Shown: positions 22,760-31,940 of the stretch, piece after piece | Numbering within the stretch: position 1 is the stretch's first letter | Layout: the number at the start of each line of letters is the position of its first letter | Assembly (NCBI GenBank): GCA_903893215.1 | Contig: CAITLJ010000069.1 | Coordinates: 1 to 42,896 of the forward strand | DNA length: 42,896 nt | Origin: an uncultured Ferrovum sp. | Lineage (GTDB): Bacteria > Pseudomonadota > Gammaproteobacteria > Burkholderiales > Ferrovaceae | Direction of reading: 5' to 3' | The notes under the pieces: generated by a model | What the model saw: the letters and a program-made list of their open reading frames with translations, nothing else | The model's database searches: none | Told to the model about the DNA's origin: nothing | Position numbers and translations under genes: made by a program

Positions 22760-23437
22760 TCAGGCCTTGCGCAGCAAGTCCAGCAATGCTGCGGGCGTGG
22801 CGATGTGGTGCGCGGCAGGCCATGTCGTTGGCGGTGCGCCATTGCCCAGATAGCCATAGGCGGCAACCACCCCGGCCATGCCAGCGGCCTGCGCCGCCTG
22901 CATGTCGCGCTCGTCATCTCCCACGTAAACCAGTTGTGCCGGCGCCAGGGCCAGCAGGCCGGCCGCACCGAGCAGCGGGTCCGGATACGGTTTGGGCCGC
23001 TCGAAGGTATCGCCGCACACCAGGCAGGCGGCCCGCTGCAGTGGCGGCATCTGCGCCACCAAGGGTTTGGCAAACCGCGCAAACTTGTTGGTCACGATGC
23101 CCCAGGGCACCCCGGCCGCATCAAGGCCGGCGAGCAGGTCGTGCACGCCTTCAAACAGCACGCTGTCGCGGGTCAGGCGGGTTTCGTAAACCTGGTAATA
23201 CTCCTCGCGCAGTTCCTCGTAGAACGGGTCGGCGGGCCCGATGCCAAAGCCCTCTGCCAGCATGCCACGCGCTCCCGTGCTGGCGAGCGGGCGCAGGCGT
23301 TCCATGGCCACCAGCGGCCGGTCGTAGCGCGCACAGAGGTCGTTGAGTGCGCCGCCAAGATCCGGCGCGGTATCGGCCAGCGTACCGTCCAGATCGAACA
23401 GCACGCCTTGCCACGTGGCCGCCGTGCCAGCGCTCAT
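22760..23437 (-). CDS. gph: phosphoglycolate phosphatase
   Basis: 225 residues of the HAD hydrolase superfamily: [13 protein letters not shown] (nucleophile Asp), GIVTNK (motif II), KPYPDPLL (motif III Lys) and [18 protein letters not shown] (motif IV). It dephosphorylates 2-phosphoglycolate formed in DNA repair or oxygenase side reactions. It overlaps ubiG by 4 bp (ATGA); the ubiG-gph pair is common in betaproteobacteria, which supports this identity over other HAD phosphatases. Confidence 0.85.
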   Translation of the reverse strand: MSAGTAATWQGVLFDLDGTLADTAPDLGGALNDLCARYDRPLVAMERLRPLASTGARGMLAEGFGIGPADPFYEELREEYYQVYETRLTRDSVLFEGVHDLLAGLDAAGVPWGIVTNKFARFAKPLVAQMPPLQRAACLVCGDTFERPKPYPDPLLGAAGLLALAPAQLVYVGDDERDMQAAQAAGMAGVVAAYGYLGNGAPPTTWPAAHHIATPAALLDLLRKA

Positions 23438-24174
23438 GCCGCTGCCCGCGGACGTCGGGTGGACTGGATGTAGTTGACGCTGACATCCTGGTTCAGCCGA
23501 TATACCTTGGTGAACGGGTTGTAGGTCATGCCGGTGAGGTCACCCAGATCGAGGCCGGCATTGCGCGCCATCCGCGCCAGTTCGCTGGGCTTGATAAAGC
23601 GGCTCCATTCGTGGGTACCCTTCGGCAGCAGCTTCAGCACATACTCGGCACCGATGATCGCGAACAGGTAACTTTTCGGATTGCGGTTGAGTGTGCTGAA
23701 AAAGACATGGCCGCCCGGTTTCACCAAGCGCGCGCAGGCCGCGATGGTTTGCGCCGGGTCGGGGACGTGCTCCAGCATTTCCATGCAGGTCACCACATCA
23801 AAACTGGCCGGTTCCCGGTCGGCCAGGGCTTCGGCGGCAATCGCCTCGTAGTCCACGGCCACGCCCGACTCCAGCGCGTGCAGCTTGGCCACCTTGAGCG
23901 CCTTGTCCGCCAGGTCGATACCCTTCACCTGCGCGCCCTTGGCGGCCATCGATTCGGCGAGGATGCCACCACCGCAGCCGATATCGACCACCCGTTTTCC
24001 CTGCAGTCCGCCTACGGTGCGGTCAATCAGGTTCAGGCGCAGCGGGTTGATCTGGTGCAACGGCCGGAATTCGCTGTCCGGATCCCACCAGCGGTGGGCG
24101 AGGGCGCTGAATTTCTCCAGTTCCGCGGGGTCGTGGTTGCCAGCAGGGGCTGCGGCGGATGAAGCATCATTCAT
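23434..24174 (-). CDS. ubiG: ubiquinone biosynthesis O-methyltransferase UbiG
   Basis: 246 residues. The N-terminal [28 protein letters not shown] is diagnostic for UbiG, followed by the SAM-binding motif [13 protein letters not shown] and [10 protein letters not shown]. It carries out both O-methylations in ubiquinone synthesis. Translationally coupled to gph. Confidence 0.95.
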   Translation of the reverse strand: MNDASSAAAPAGNHDPAELEKFSALAHRWWDPDSEFRPLHQINPLRLNLIDRTVGGLQGKRVVDIGCGGGILAESMAAKGAQVKGIDLADKALKVAKLHALESGVAVDYEAIAAEALADREPASFDVVTCMEMLEHVPDPAQTIAACARLVKPGGHVFFSTLNRNPKSYLFAIIGAEYVLKLLPKGTHEWSRFIKPSELARMARNAGLDLGDLTGMTYNPFTKVYRLNQDVSVNYIQSTRRPRAAA

Positions 24175-24246
24175 GATCAGGATCCGGAAAATTCACGCTG
24201 CAGGTATGGAGTGCCGGGCAGCCATGTGGTTCATTGTGCGGTGCGC

Positions 24247-24753
24247 TTACAGGAAGCGGTCGAGCAGGGTGCGGCTGTGCTGATCCAGTGCCCAGCGGTC
24301 GGGGATGCGATAGTGCAGGCCATGATTGTCCGCGATCAGCAGCGCCGGGCCCTCCAGTCGACGGATGTCCTCCTCGCCGCGCAGCACCAGCGTGGTGTCG
24401 CCCTGATCGGTTACCACGCGCCAGGTGGACGGGGTGGCAAAGCTCGACACCGACTCGATCCGCAGCAGGGTGGGCATGAACTCGCGCTCACGCAGTTCCT
24501 CGCGCACCAGGGTCTGGATGGGGGCCGGCAGCGTGATCAGCAGGTCGATGAAAGCCAGTTCGTCACCCTGTGGGCCGACCATTGACACGCTTTCCTCTGG
24601 CGCGCTGAGCGGAAAGGCACGGACCGGAACCACAGGCGCATGATGCGCGCCGGCGCCATCAATCAGTTCGAGCTGTCCGAAGGCATTGCGGCGCAGTTGC
24701 CAGTCAGGCTGTTGGGTCGGTATGCCGGGCAGCGTGGATTGGGTGGGGCTCAT
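24247..24753 (-). CDS. DUF1854 protein associated with cyanophycin genes
   Basis: 168 residues of the DUF1854 family, seen in QPDWQLRRNAFGQLELID, the PVRAFPLSAPEESVSMVG phrase and GPALLIADNHGLHYRIPDRWALD. The family usually sits beside cyanophycin synthetase genes and the ABC transporter found here, which suggests a role in cyanophycin metabolism. The molecular function is unknown. ATGA overlap with the transporter stop (24750-24753) indicates coupled translation. Confidence 0.85.
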   Translation of the reverse strand: MSPTQSTLPGIPTQQPDWQLRRNAFGQLELIDGAGAHHAPVVPVRAFPLSAPEESVSMVGPQGDELAFIDLLITLPAPIQTLVREELREREFMPTLLRIESVSSFATPSTWRVVTDQGDTTLVLRGEEDIRRLEGPALLIADNHGLHYRIPDRWALDQHSRTLLDRFL

Positions 24754-27014
24754 GCCTCATCCTCCAGGTGCGTTTCGGTGGTGCGCAACTGCGCCTGATA
24801 CAGCCGCCAGTAAGCGCCCTCTCGCGCCATCAGTTCCTCGTGCGGACCTACCTCCACAATCCGGCCGCGGTCCATCACCACCAGACGGTCGGCCTTGCGC
24901 AGCGTACTCAGCCGGTGGGCAATCGCGATGGTGGTGCGTCCTTGCACCAGATTGTCGAGGGCGCGCTGGATCTCCTTTTCGGTTTCGGTATCCACCGAAC
25001 TGGTGGCCTCATCCATGATCAGGATGCGCGGATTGATCAGCAGCGCGCGCGCAATCGAGATGCGCTGGCGTTCGACCCCGGACAGTCCCTGGCCGCGTTC
25101 ACCCACCAGCGAATCGTAGCCCTGCGCCAGCCGCAGGATGAATTCGTGCGCGTTGGCGGCGCGCGCCGCCGCGATGATCTCGGCCCGGCTGGCGTTGGGG
25201 CGGCCATAGGCGATATTGTCGGCAATCGTGCCAAAGAACAGGAAGGGTTCCTGCAGCACCAGCCCGATGTTGCGGCGGTATTCGGCCAGCGGTACCGAGC
25301 GGATGTCCACGCCATCGACCAGGATCGCACCATCGGCCACATCGTAAAACCGGCAGATCAGGTTGACCAGGGTGCTCTTGCCCGAACCACTGTGACCGAC
25401 CAGGCCGATCATCTCGCCCGGACGGATCGACAACGACAGGCCGCGGATCACCGCGCGGTTACCATAACGGAAACCCAGGTCGCGCAGTTCGAGGGCACCT
25501 TGAACTTCGCCAAGATGCACGGGTTGTGCCGGATCCGGTACGTTCGAGACGTGGTCCAGAATGTCGAAGATGCGCTTGGCACCGGCGGCCGCCTTTTGGG
25601 TCACCGACACGATCCGGCTCATCGAATCGAGCCTTCCATAAAAGCGGCCGATGTAGGCAAGGAACGCGGTCAGCGTGCCCACCGTAATCGACTGCTGCGA
25701 CACCTGCCAGATGCCGAACGCCCAGACCACCAGCAGACCGATTTCGGTGAGCAGCGATACCGTGGGCGAAAACAGGCTCCAGGTCTTGTTGAGCCGGTCA
25801 TTGATCAGCAGATTGTGCTGGTTGGCGGCACGAAAGCGCTGGGCTTCGCGTCCTTCCTGGGCGAAGGCCTTCACCACGCGGATACCCGGAATGGTGTCGG
25901 AGAGCACATTGGTGACTTCACCCCATACCCGGTCGATTTTTTCGAAACCGGTGCGCAAGCGGTCGCGCACGAGATGGATGTTCCATGCAATCAACGGCAG
26001 CGGCAACAGGGTGACGACCGCCAGCGCCGGGTTGATCGAGAACAGGATCAGCGCGGTCATCACGATCATCAGTACATCCGTGATGAAATCCAGGGCGTGC
26101 AGCGACAGGAACACGCTGATCCGGTCGGATTCCGAACCGATCCGCGAGATCAGGTCACCGGTGCGCTTGCTGCTGAAATACTCAAGCGACAGGTGCAGCA
26201 GGTGTTCATAGGTCGCTGTGCGCAGGTCGGCGCTGATCCGTTCGGAGACCAGCGCGAGGATGTAGGTTTTGGCCCAGCCAAGCCCCCAGCTCACGATGGC
26301 GGCCGCAAACAGGCCGCCGAGGTAGAGCGACACGTCCATCATGGCAATGTGCTTGCCTGACTGGAACGGGATCAGCACATCATCCATCAGCGGCATATAA
26401 AGATAGGGCGATACCAGGGTGGCCGCGGTGGCCCCCAGCATCAGCAGGAAGCCGGCCAGCAACTGGCCGCGGTAGGGGCGGGCAAAACGCCACAGCCGGA
26501 ACAGCGTCCAGGTGGAAGGCGGCCGGTACAGGGTGCGTGCGCAGACCGGACAGTCGTCCTCGTCGGGCGGCAGCGGCGTCTTGCAACTGGGGCACAGGCT
26601 TTCCGCGTCTTCCTCGTCGCGTTCGCCAGTCTGTGCAAACCGCTGTTCGGCCCGGAAACGATCGATCAGACGCTGCACGGCGGCCTGCTGCGCCAGCGTG
26701 TAGCGCCAGCGCGCAAGGCGCTGGCTGGCATCGCCAAGTTCCAGCGTGCCAATCCCGCCGTGGTCCTGACAGGTCAGTCGCCAGTGCCCCTTGACTGGCC
26801 AGTCATCCCACCTTGCATTCCCTTCATTCCAGGCCAGCAAGCGCCGTCCGGTCAGGGCCAGGGCTCCGCGGCGAAAACGCAGCGCGCTGTCCAAGTCAAC
26901 CTCAACCGAGGTCAGCACGTTCTCATCCGCAGAGAGGAGCGGTTGTAGGTGTGCCTGCCATTCAATCGGCAGGGGGGTGCCTGGCGTGGGGCTTGCCGGT
27001 GCTTCAGGGCTCAT
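24750..27014 (-). CDS. ABC exporter of the cyanophycin locus, with N-terminal extra domain and zinc ribbon
   Basis: 754 residues. The start at 27014 (MSPEAPASPTPGTPLPIEWQ) is chosen because a longer upstream frame overlaps the divergent cphA' gene. A soluble N-terminal domain of about 125 residues (ALRFRRGALALTGRRLLAW) is followed by a zinc ribbon CPSCKTPLPPDEDDCPVCAR. Six transmembrane helices then start at WRFARPYRGQLLAGFLLMLG. The ATPase domain has Walker A GHSGSGKST, Walker B ILIMDEATSSVD and H-loop IAHRL. The signature reads LSGVERQR instead of LSGGE/Q. Fused half-transporters like this act as homodimers. The substrate is unknown; linkage to DUF1854 and cphA suggests a link to cyanophycin, peptide or amino-acid transport. 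Divergent from cphA', so the 100-bp gap should hold both promoters. Confidence 0.85.
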   Translation of the reverse strand: MSPEAPASPTPGTPLPIEWQAHLQPLLSADENVLTSVEVDLDSALRFRRGALALTGRRLLAWNEGNARWDDWPVKGHWRLTCQDHGGIGTLELGDASQRLARWRYTLAQQAAVQRLIDRFRAEQRFAQTGERDEEDAESLCPSCKTPLPPDEDDCPVCARTLYRPPSTWTLFRLWRFARPYRGQLLAGFLLMLGATAATLVSPYLYMPLMDDVLIPFQSGKHIAMMDVSLYLGGLFAAAIVSWGLGWAKTYILALVSERISADLRTATYEHLLHLSLEYFSSKRTGDLISRIGSESDRISVFLSLHALDFITDVLMIVMTALILFSINPALAVVTLLPLPLIAWNIHLVRDRLRTGFEKIDRVWGEVTNVLSDTIPGIRVVKAFAQEGREAQRFRAANQHNLLINDRLNKTWSLFSPTVSLLTEIGLLVVWAFGIWQVSQQSITVGTLTAFLAYIGRFYGRLDSMSRIVSVTQKAAAGAKRIFDILDHVSNVPDPAQPVHLGEVQGALELRDLGFRYGNRAVIRGLSLSIRPGEMIGLVGHSGSGKSTLVNLICRFYDVADGAILVDGVDIRSVPLAEYRRNIGLVLQEPFLFFGTIADNIAYGRPNASRAEIIAAARAANAHEFILRLAQGYDSLVGERGQGLSGVERQRISIARALLINPRILIMDEATSSVDTETEKEIQRALDNLVQGRTTIAIAHRLSTLRKADRLVVMDRGRIVEVGPHEELMAREGAYWRLYQAQLRTTETHLEDEA

Positions 27015-27113
27015 TCGGGGCTGAACGCTTGCATTTGCTGAGTCAGAGTCATGTTGCGAAATGTAACATAGGCACCTGTTGATTCCGTCCGCGGCTTCCG
27101 ACATCAAGGGAAG
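27015..27113. promoter_or_regulatory. divergent promoter region between the ABC exporter and cphA'
   Basis: A 100-bp gap between divergent starts. ATGTTGC-GAAAT-GTAACAT (27051-27069) is a near-perfect inverted repeat in an AT-richer stretch and is a candidate operator or shared promoter core. A Shine-Dalgarno AAGGG precedes the cphA' start at 27114. Confidence 0.45.
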
Positions 27114-29321
27114 ATGAAGAACAAAGACATTACGCTGTTGCGCGTCACCCACCTGCAGGGACCCAACGTCTGGACCTATCGCCCGGTCATCGAGGCCTGG
27201 CTGGATATCGGCGCTTTTGAACAGGCGCCTTCCAATCAACTGCCAGGCTTTACCGAGCGACTGCTCGCCTGGTTGCCCGGCCTGCGCGACCATCGGTGCG
27301 GCGTGGGGCACGCAGGCGGCTTCATGGAGCGCCTGTATGGCGGCACCTGGATTGGCCATGTGCTGGAGCATGTGGTGCTGGAACTGCAGTCGCGCGCAGG
27401 CATGCGCACCGGCTTCGGCAAGACCCGCCAGACCGCCGAGGGCTCCGGCATCTACAAAATGGCGTTCCGCACCCGCAACGAGGCTGTCGGTCGCGCGGCG
27501 CTCGATGGCGGGCGTCTGCTGGTGTTGGCCGCCGTGGCGGACCAACCCTTCGATGTGCCAGCCCTGATCGAGATCCTCACCGACATGGTGGATTCGCTGT
27601 GCCTGGGACCCAGTACCTCGGCGATCACGGACGCCGCCGGCACCAGGCGCATCCCGTTCATCCGGCTCACCGATGGCAATCTGGTCCAGTTGGGCCACGG
27701 CGTGCGGCAACGTCGCATCTGGACGGCGGAAACCGACCGCACCTCGGCGATTGCCGAATATATTTCCAGCGACAAGGACCTGACCAAGCGCTTGCTTGCT
27801 TCCTGCGGTGTACCGATTCCCGAGGGGCAGGTGGTGGCCAGCCCCGAAGAGGCCTGGGAGGCGGCGCAGGAGATCGGGCTACCGGTGGTGGTCAAACCGG
27901 TGGACGGCAACCATGGTCGGGGGGTTTCGCTCGACCTGCGCGAGCAGGCGCATATCGAGGCCGCCTACGTGGTGGCCGAGCGACATGGCAGCGAGGTGCT
28001 GGTGGAGCGCTTCATCCCCGGCAACGAACATCGTCTGCTGGTGGTCGGCGGCGCGGTGGTGGCTGCGGCACGGGGCGAAACAGCCGCGATCGTGGGTGAC
28101 GGTAGCGCCACCATCCTGCAACTGGTCGAAGATCAGCTCAATCAGGACCCGCGCCGCGGTCATGGCGATGACTTTCCGCTCAACAAGATCCACGTCGATC
28201 TGGACTCGGCCGTGCGCCTGGAGTTGTCGCGCCAGGGTTTCGAGCCCACGTCGGTGCCACCGGCGGGCAAGCAGGTGCTGATCCAGCGCAACGGCAATGT
28301 GTCGATCGACTGCACCGACGACATTCATCCCGAAGTGGTGCAACGCGCTGTGCTGGCCACCCGCGTTGTGGGTCTCGATATTGCCGGGGTGGACCTGGTG
28401 GTGGAGGACATCGGTCAGCCGCTGGAATCGCAGGGTGGCGCCATTGTCGAGATCAATGCGGGTCCCGGTCTGCTGTCCCACATCAAGCCGGGTATTGGTC
28501 AACCGCGCCCGGTCGGTGAAGCGATCGTGGCCCATCTGTTTCCGGAAGGCGACCATGCGCGTATCCCGGTGGTCGGGGTGATCGGCCGCCACGGCACCAC
28601 CGAAGTGGCCCGTCTGGTCGCCTGGCTGTTGCGCCTGGCGGGCCAGCAGGTGGGGCTGGCCTGCGCGGACGGCCTGTTTCTGGGACGTCGCAAGGTGGGT
28701 CTGCGCAGTGCCGTCAACTTCGAGGATGGTCAGCGTGTGCTGATGAATCGCACCGTGTCGGCGGCCGTGATCGAGAGTTCGGCGCGTGCCATTCTGACCG
28801 AGGGTCTGCCCTATGACCGCTGCGCAGTGGCAGTCATCACCGATGTCACCGGCGGCGACCAGCTGGGCGAGTTCTTCATTCACGACGATGCCGCCTTGTT
28901 TGACGTGTTGCGCACGCCAGTCGATGTGGTACTGCCTGATGGCGTGGCGGTACTCAATGGCGCCGACCCGCATGCGGTTGAAATGGCAGCGCTGTGCGAC
29001 GGTGACGTGATCCTGTTTGCAGTGGAGGAAACACAACCCGCCTTGCAGGCGCATCGCGCCGCCGGCCATCGCGCAGTGTTTGCGCGCGACGGCCGCCTGT
29101 ATCTGGCGACCGGTGCGCAGGAAGCCCTGCTCGAGGAACTCGGTGAGCTCACCCCGGGTGGCGTGGGAGCGCTGGACAATCAGACCGTGCTTGCGGCAGC
29201 AGCGGCCGGCTGGGCTCTCGACCTGGATCCCGAGCTGATCGCCGCCGGTATTGAAACCTTTGAAGCTGAGCACACGACCGCAGCGCATGGTGCGCCGGCC
29301 CTGCGTCAGCACAAATCCTGA
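27114..29321 (+). CDS. degenerate cyanophycin synthetase-like protein (CphA')
   Basis: 735 residues, related to CphA along its length. The N-terminal domain and ATP-grasp domain are preserved (LPVVVKPVDGNHGRGVSLDL, VLVERFIPGNEHRLLVVGG, AIVEINAGPGLLSH). In the Mur-ligase half the P-loop, GTNGKTT in CphA, is replaced by GRHGTTE (about 491-497), so the essential Lys is gone. The C-terminal domain with DYGHNP is missing. Such CphA'/CphA2-type proteins occur paired with CphA. The cyanobacterial CphA2 uses beta-Asp-Arg dipeptides, which would fit an enzyme with only the ATP-grasp half active. This is inference for the present protein. Followed 11 bp later by cphA. Confidence 0.85.
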   Translation: MKNKDITLLRVTHLQGPNVWTYRPVIEAWLDIGAFEQAPSNQLPGFTERLLAWLPGLRDHRCGVGHAGGFMERLYGGTWIGHVLEHVVLELQSRAGMRTGFGKTRQTAEGSGIYKMAFRTRNEAVGRAALDGGRLLVLAAVADQPFDVPALIEILTDMVDSLCLGPSTSAITDAAGTRRIPFIRLTDGNLVQLGHGVRQRRIWTAETDRTSAIAEYISSDKDLTKRLLASCGVPIPEGQVVASPEEAWEAAQEIGLPVVVKPVDGNHGRGVSLDLREQAHIEAAYVVAERHGSEVLVERFIPGNEHRLLVVGGAVVAAARGETAAIVGDGSATILQLVEDQLNQDPRRGHGDDFPLNKIHVDLDSAVRLELSRQGFEPTSVPPAGKQVLIQRNGNVSIDCTDDIHPEVVQRAVLATRVVGLDIAGVDLVVEDIGQPLESQGGAIVEINAGPGLLSHIKPGIGQPRPVGEAIVAHLFPEGDHARIPVVGVIGRHGTTEVARLVAWLLRLAGQQVGLACADGLFLGRRKVGLRSAVNFEDGQRVLMNRTVSAAVIESSARAILTEGLPYDRCAVAVITDVTGGDQLGEFFIHDDAALFDVLRTPVDVVLPDGVAVLNGADPHAVEMAALCDGDVILFAVEETQPALQAHRAAGHRAVFARDGRLYLATGAQEALLEELGELTPGGVGALDNQTVLAAAAAGWALDLDPELIAAGIETFEAEHTTAAHGAPALRQHKS

Positions 29322-29332
29322 GTCGCCCCGCC

Positions 29333-31903
29333 ATGGAACTGTCCCGAATCCGCGCCTTGCGCGGTCCCAACCTCTGGAGCCGTCATACCTCGTTGGAAAC
29401 CGTGGTGACCTGCAGCGAGGCCGAGTGCACCATCAACGCGCTGGCCGGCTTTGAAGACCGCCTGCGTGCCCGCTTTCCCCAGCTGGGGCAATTACGCCAG
29501 CGCCGTACCTCCGGGCCGGTGTCGCTTGCGCATGTGCTGGAGCTGGCTGCGCTGGGCCTGCAGGCGCAGGCGGGTTGTCCGGTCACCTTCAGTCGCACCC
29601 AGGCCACGGTCGAGCCTGGCGTGTACCAGGTGGTGGTGGAATACAGCGAGGAAGCCGTGGGACGACTGGCCCTGCAGGGTGCGCAGGCACTGATCCAGGC
29701 CGCGCTCGACGATGTTCCCTTCGACCTGCCAGGCACCCTGGACGCCTTGCGCGAACTGGACGAGGACGAGCGGCTGGGACCTTCCACTGGCGCCATCGTG
29801 CATGCCGCCGTGGCGCGCGGCATTCCCTTTCGTAGGCTGACCAGCGGCAGCCTGGTGCAGTTTGGCTGGGGTTCCAGGCAGCGACGCATCCAGGCGGCTG
29901 AAATCGATTCGACCAGCGCAATCGCCGAGACGATTGCGCAGGACAAGCAGCTGACCAAGCGGCTGCTGGCTGCTGCCGGGGTGCCGGTCCCGGCCGGCCG
30001 GCCGGTGCGCAACGCCGAAGATGCCTGGGCGGCGGCGTTGGAGATTGGCCTGCCAGTGGTGGTCAAACCGCAGGACGGTAACCAGGGCAAGGGCGTGACC
30101 GTCAACATCGATGAGCGCGGTCCGCTGGAGCAGGCGTATGCCGTGGCGGCCGAGTTCCGTGATGATGTGCTGGTGGAAAAATATCTGGCGGGACATGATT
30201 TCCGCCTGCTGGTGGTAGGTGATCGTCTGGTGGCTGCCGCACGCCGCGAACCGCCGATCGTGATCGGTGATGGTAATTGCTCGGTAGCCCAACTGGTCGA
30301 CAAGGTGAACGCCGACCCGCGTCGTGGCAGCGGCCACGCCACCAGTCTGACCAAGATCCGACTGGACGAAATCGCCCTGGCGCAACTCGCCAAGCAGGGC
30401 ATGACTGCAGACAGCGTGCCGGCGCGTGGTGCGCGCGTGGTGCTGCGTAACAACGCCAACCTGTCCACCGGTGGCAGTGCCACCGATGTCACCGACGACG
30501 TCCATCCCGAAGTGGCCGCGCGGGCGGTGGATGCCGCGCAGATGATCGGTCTGGATATCTGTGGTGTGGACGTAGTGTGCGACAACGTGCTGCAACCCCT
30601 CGAGGCGCAGGGCGGCGGTATTGTGGAAGTCAATGCGGCGCCGGGCCTGCGCATGCATCTGTCGCCGTCATTCGGCAAGGGGCGCGCGGTGGGCGAGGCG
30701 ATCATCGCCAACATGTATCCCGATGACGAGGACGGCCGCATTCCTGTGGTCGCGGTCACTGGTACCAATGGCAAGACCACCACCGTGCGTCTGATTGCGC
30801 ACCTGCTCACGGCCACTGGCTTGCGGGTGGGCATGACCAACACCGACGGTGTGTATGTGGAGGGGCGCCAGATTGACAGCGGTGACTGCTCGGGGCCGAA
30901 GAGCGCCCGCAATGTGCTGATGCATCCCATGGTGGATGCGGCCGTATTCGAGACTGCACGCGGTGGCATCCTGCGTGAAGGCCTCGCCTTTGATCGCTGT
31001 CAGGTGGGCGTGGTGACCAATATTGGTGAAGGCGACCACCTCGGGTTGAATTACATCACCACCGTGGAAGACTTGGCCGTGCTCAAGCGCGTGATCGTGC
31101 AGAACATTGCCCCGACCGGCATGGCGGTACTGAATGCCGCCGATCCGATCGTGGCCGCCATGGCCGATAACAGCCCGGGTGCGGTCACGTTCTTTGCGAC
31201 CGACCGGCACCTGCCGGTGATGGCTGCCCAGCGGGCCAAACGCCGTCGCGTGGTGTATGTGGATGGCGACGCCCTGGTGGCCGAGGAAGGTCGCCAGCGC
31301 ACGCGCATCCTGTTGGCCGAGGTGCCAGTCACCCAGGATGGCATCATCCGCTTCCAGGTGGAAAACGTGATGGCAGCGGTGGCGGCTGCGTGGGCACTCG
31401 ACGTGCCTTGGGAGCATATTCGCGCCGGCCTGGCGTCTTTTCATGCCGAATCAGACAACGTACCCGGACGCTTCAACCTGTTCCGGTATCGCGGGGCCAC
31501 GGTGATTGCCGACTACGGCCACAACCCGGATGCCATGCGCGCCCTGGTGGCCGCGGTGATGGCCATGCCGGCACGACAGCGCTCGGTGGTGATCAGCGGG
31601 GCCGGCGACCGCCGCGACGAGGACATCCGGGCGCAGACGCGCATTCTCGGCAGTGCCTTCGACACGGTGCTGCTTTACGAGGACGCCTGCCAGCGTGGAC
31701 GGGTGGACGGCGAAGTGGTGGCGCTGCTGCGCGAAGGCCTGCAAGGCGCCAGCCAGACCCGTACGGTGGAAGAAATCCGTGGCGAGTTTATTGCCATCGA
31801 TCGCGCGCTGTCGCAGCTTGCGGAGGGCGACCTGTGCCTGGTGCTGGTGGATCAGGTAGAGGCGGCGCTGGCGCACATCGCCAGTCGGGTGGCCGAAGGC
31901 TGA
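29333..31903 (+). CDS. cphA: cyanophycin synthetase
   Basis: 856 residues, normal length. It makes multi-L-arginyl-poly-L-aspartate from Asp, Arg and ATP. Domain order: N-terminal domain, ATP-grasp domain (LPVVVKPQDGNQGKGVTVNI, VLVEKYLAGHDFRLLVVG, GGGIVEVNAAPGLRMH) that adds Asp, then a Mur-ligase-like domain with P-loop GTNGKTT at 477-483, NTDGVYVEG, ETARGGILREG, GEGDHLG and DYGHNPDAM that adds Arg. All motifs are intact. It is preceded closely by cphA', so one transcript is likely. It converges with the hydrolase gene on its right. Confidence 0.95.
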   Translation: MELSRIRALRGPNLWSRHTSLETVVTCSEAECTINALAGFEDRLRARFPQLGQLRQRRTSGPVSLAHVLELAALGLQAQAGCPVTFSRTQATVEPGVYQVVVEYSEEAVGRLALQGAQALIQAALDDVPFDLPGTLDALRELDEDERLGPSTGAIVHAAVARGIPFRRLTSGSLVQFGWGSRQRRIQAAEIDSTSAIAETIAQDKQLTKRLLAAAGVPVPAGRPVRNAEDAWAAALEIGLPVVVKPQDGNQGKGVTVNIDERGPLEQAYAVAAEFRDDVLVEKYLAGHDFRLLVVGDRLVAAARREPPIVIGDGNCSVAQLVDKVNADPRRGSGHATSLTKIRLDEIALAQLAKQGMTADSVPARGARVVLRNNANLSTGGSATDVTDDVHPEVAARAVDAAQMIGLDICGVDVVCDNVLQPLEAQGGGIVEVNAAPGLRMHLSPSFGKGRAVGEAIIANMYPDDEDGRIPVVAVTGTNGKTTTVRLIAHLLTATGLRVGMTNTDGVYVEGRQIDSGDCSGPKSARNVLMHPMVDAAVFETARGGILREGLAFDRCQVGVVTNIGEGDHLGLNYITTVEDLAVLKRVIVQNIAPTGMAVLNAADPIVAAMADNSPGAVTFFATDRHLPVMAAQRAKRRRVVYVDGDALVAEEGRQRTRILLAEVPVTQDGIIRFQVENVMAAVAAAWALDVPWEHIRAGLASFHAESDNVPGRFNLFRYRGATVIADYGHNPDAMRALVAAVMAMPARQRSVVISGAGDRRDEDIRAQTRILGSAFDTVLLYEDACQRGRVDGEVVALLREGLQGASQTRTVEEIRGEFIAIDRALSQLAEGDLCLVLVDQVEAALAHIASRVAEG

Positions 31904-31940
31904 TTGGCCGGGGGCGCCCGGCCGTCCAGTCGCCGTCTGG

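Noticed and set aside
24768-26360. A 530-codon plus-strand frame
   Set aside because: Mirror of the ABC exporter; the exporter has all motifs, this frame has none.
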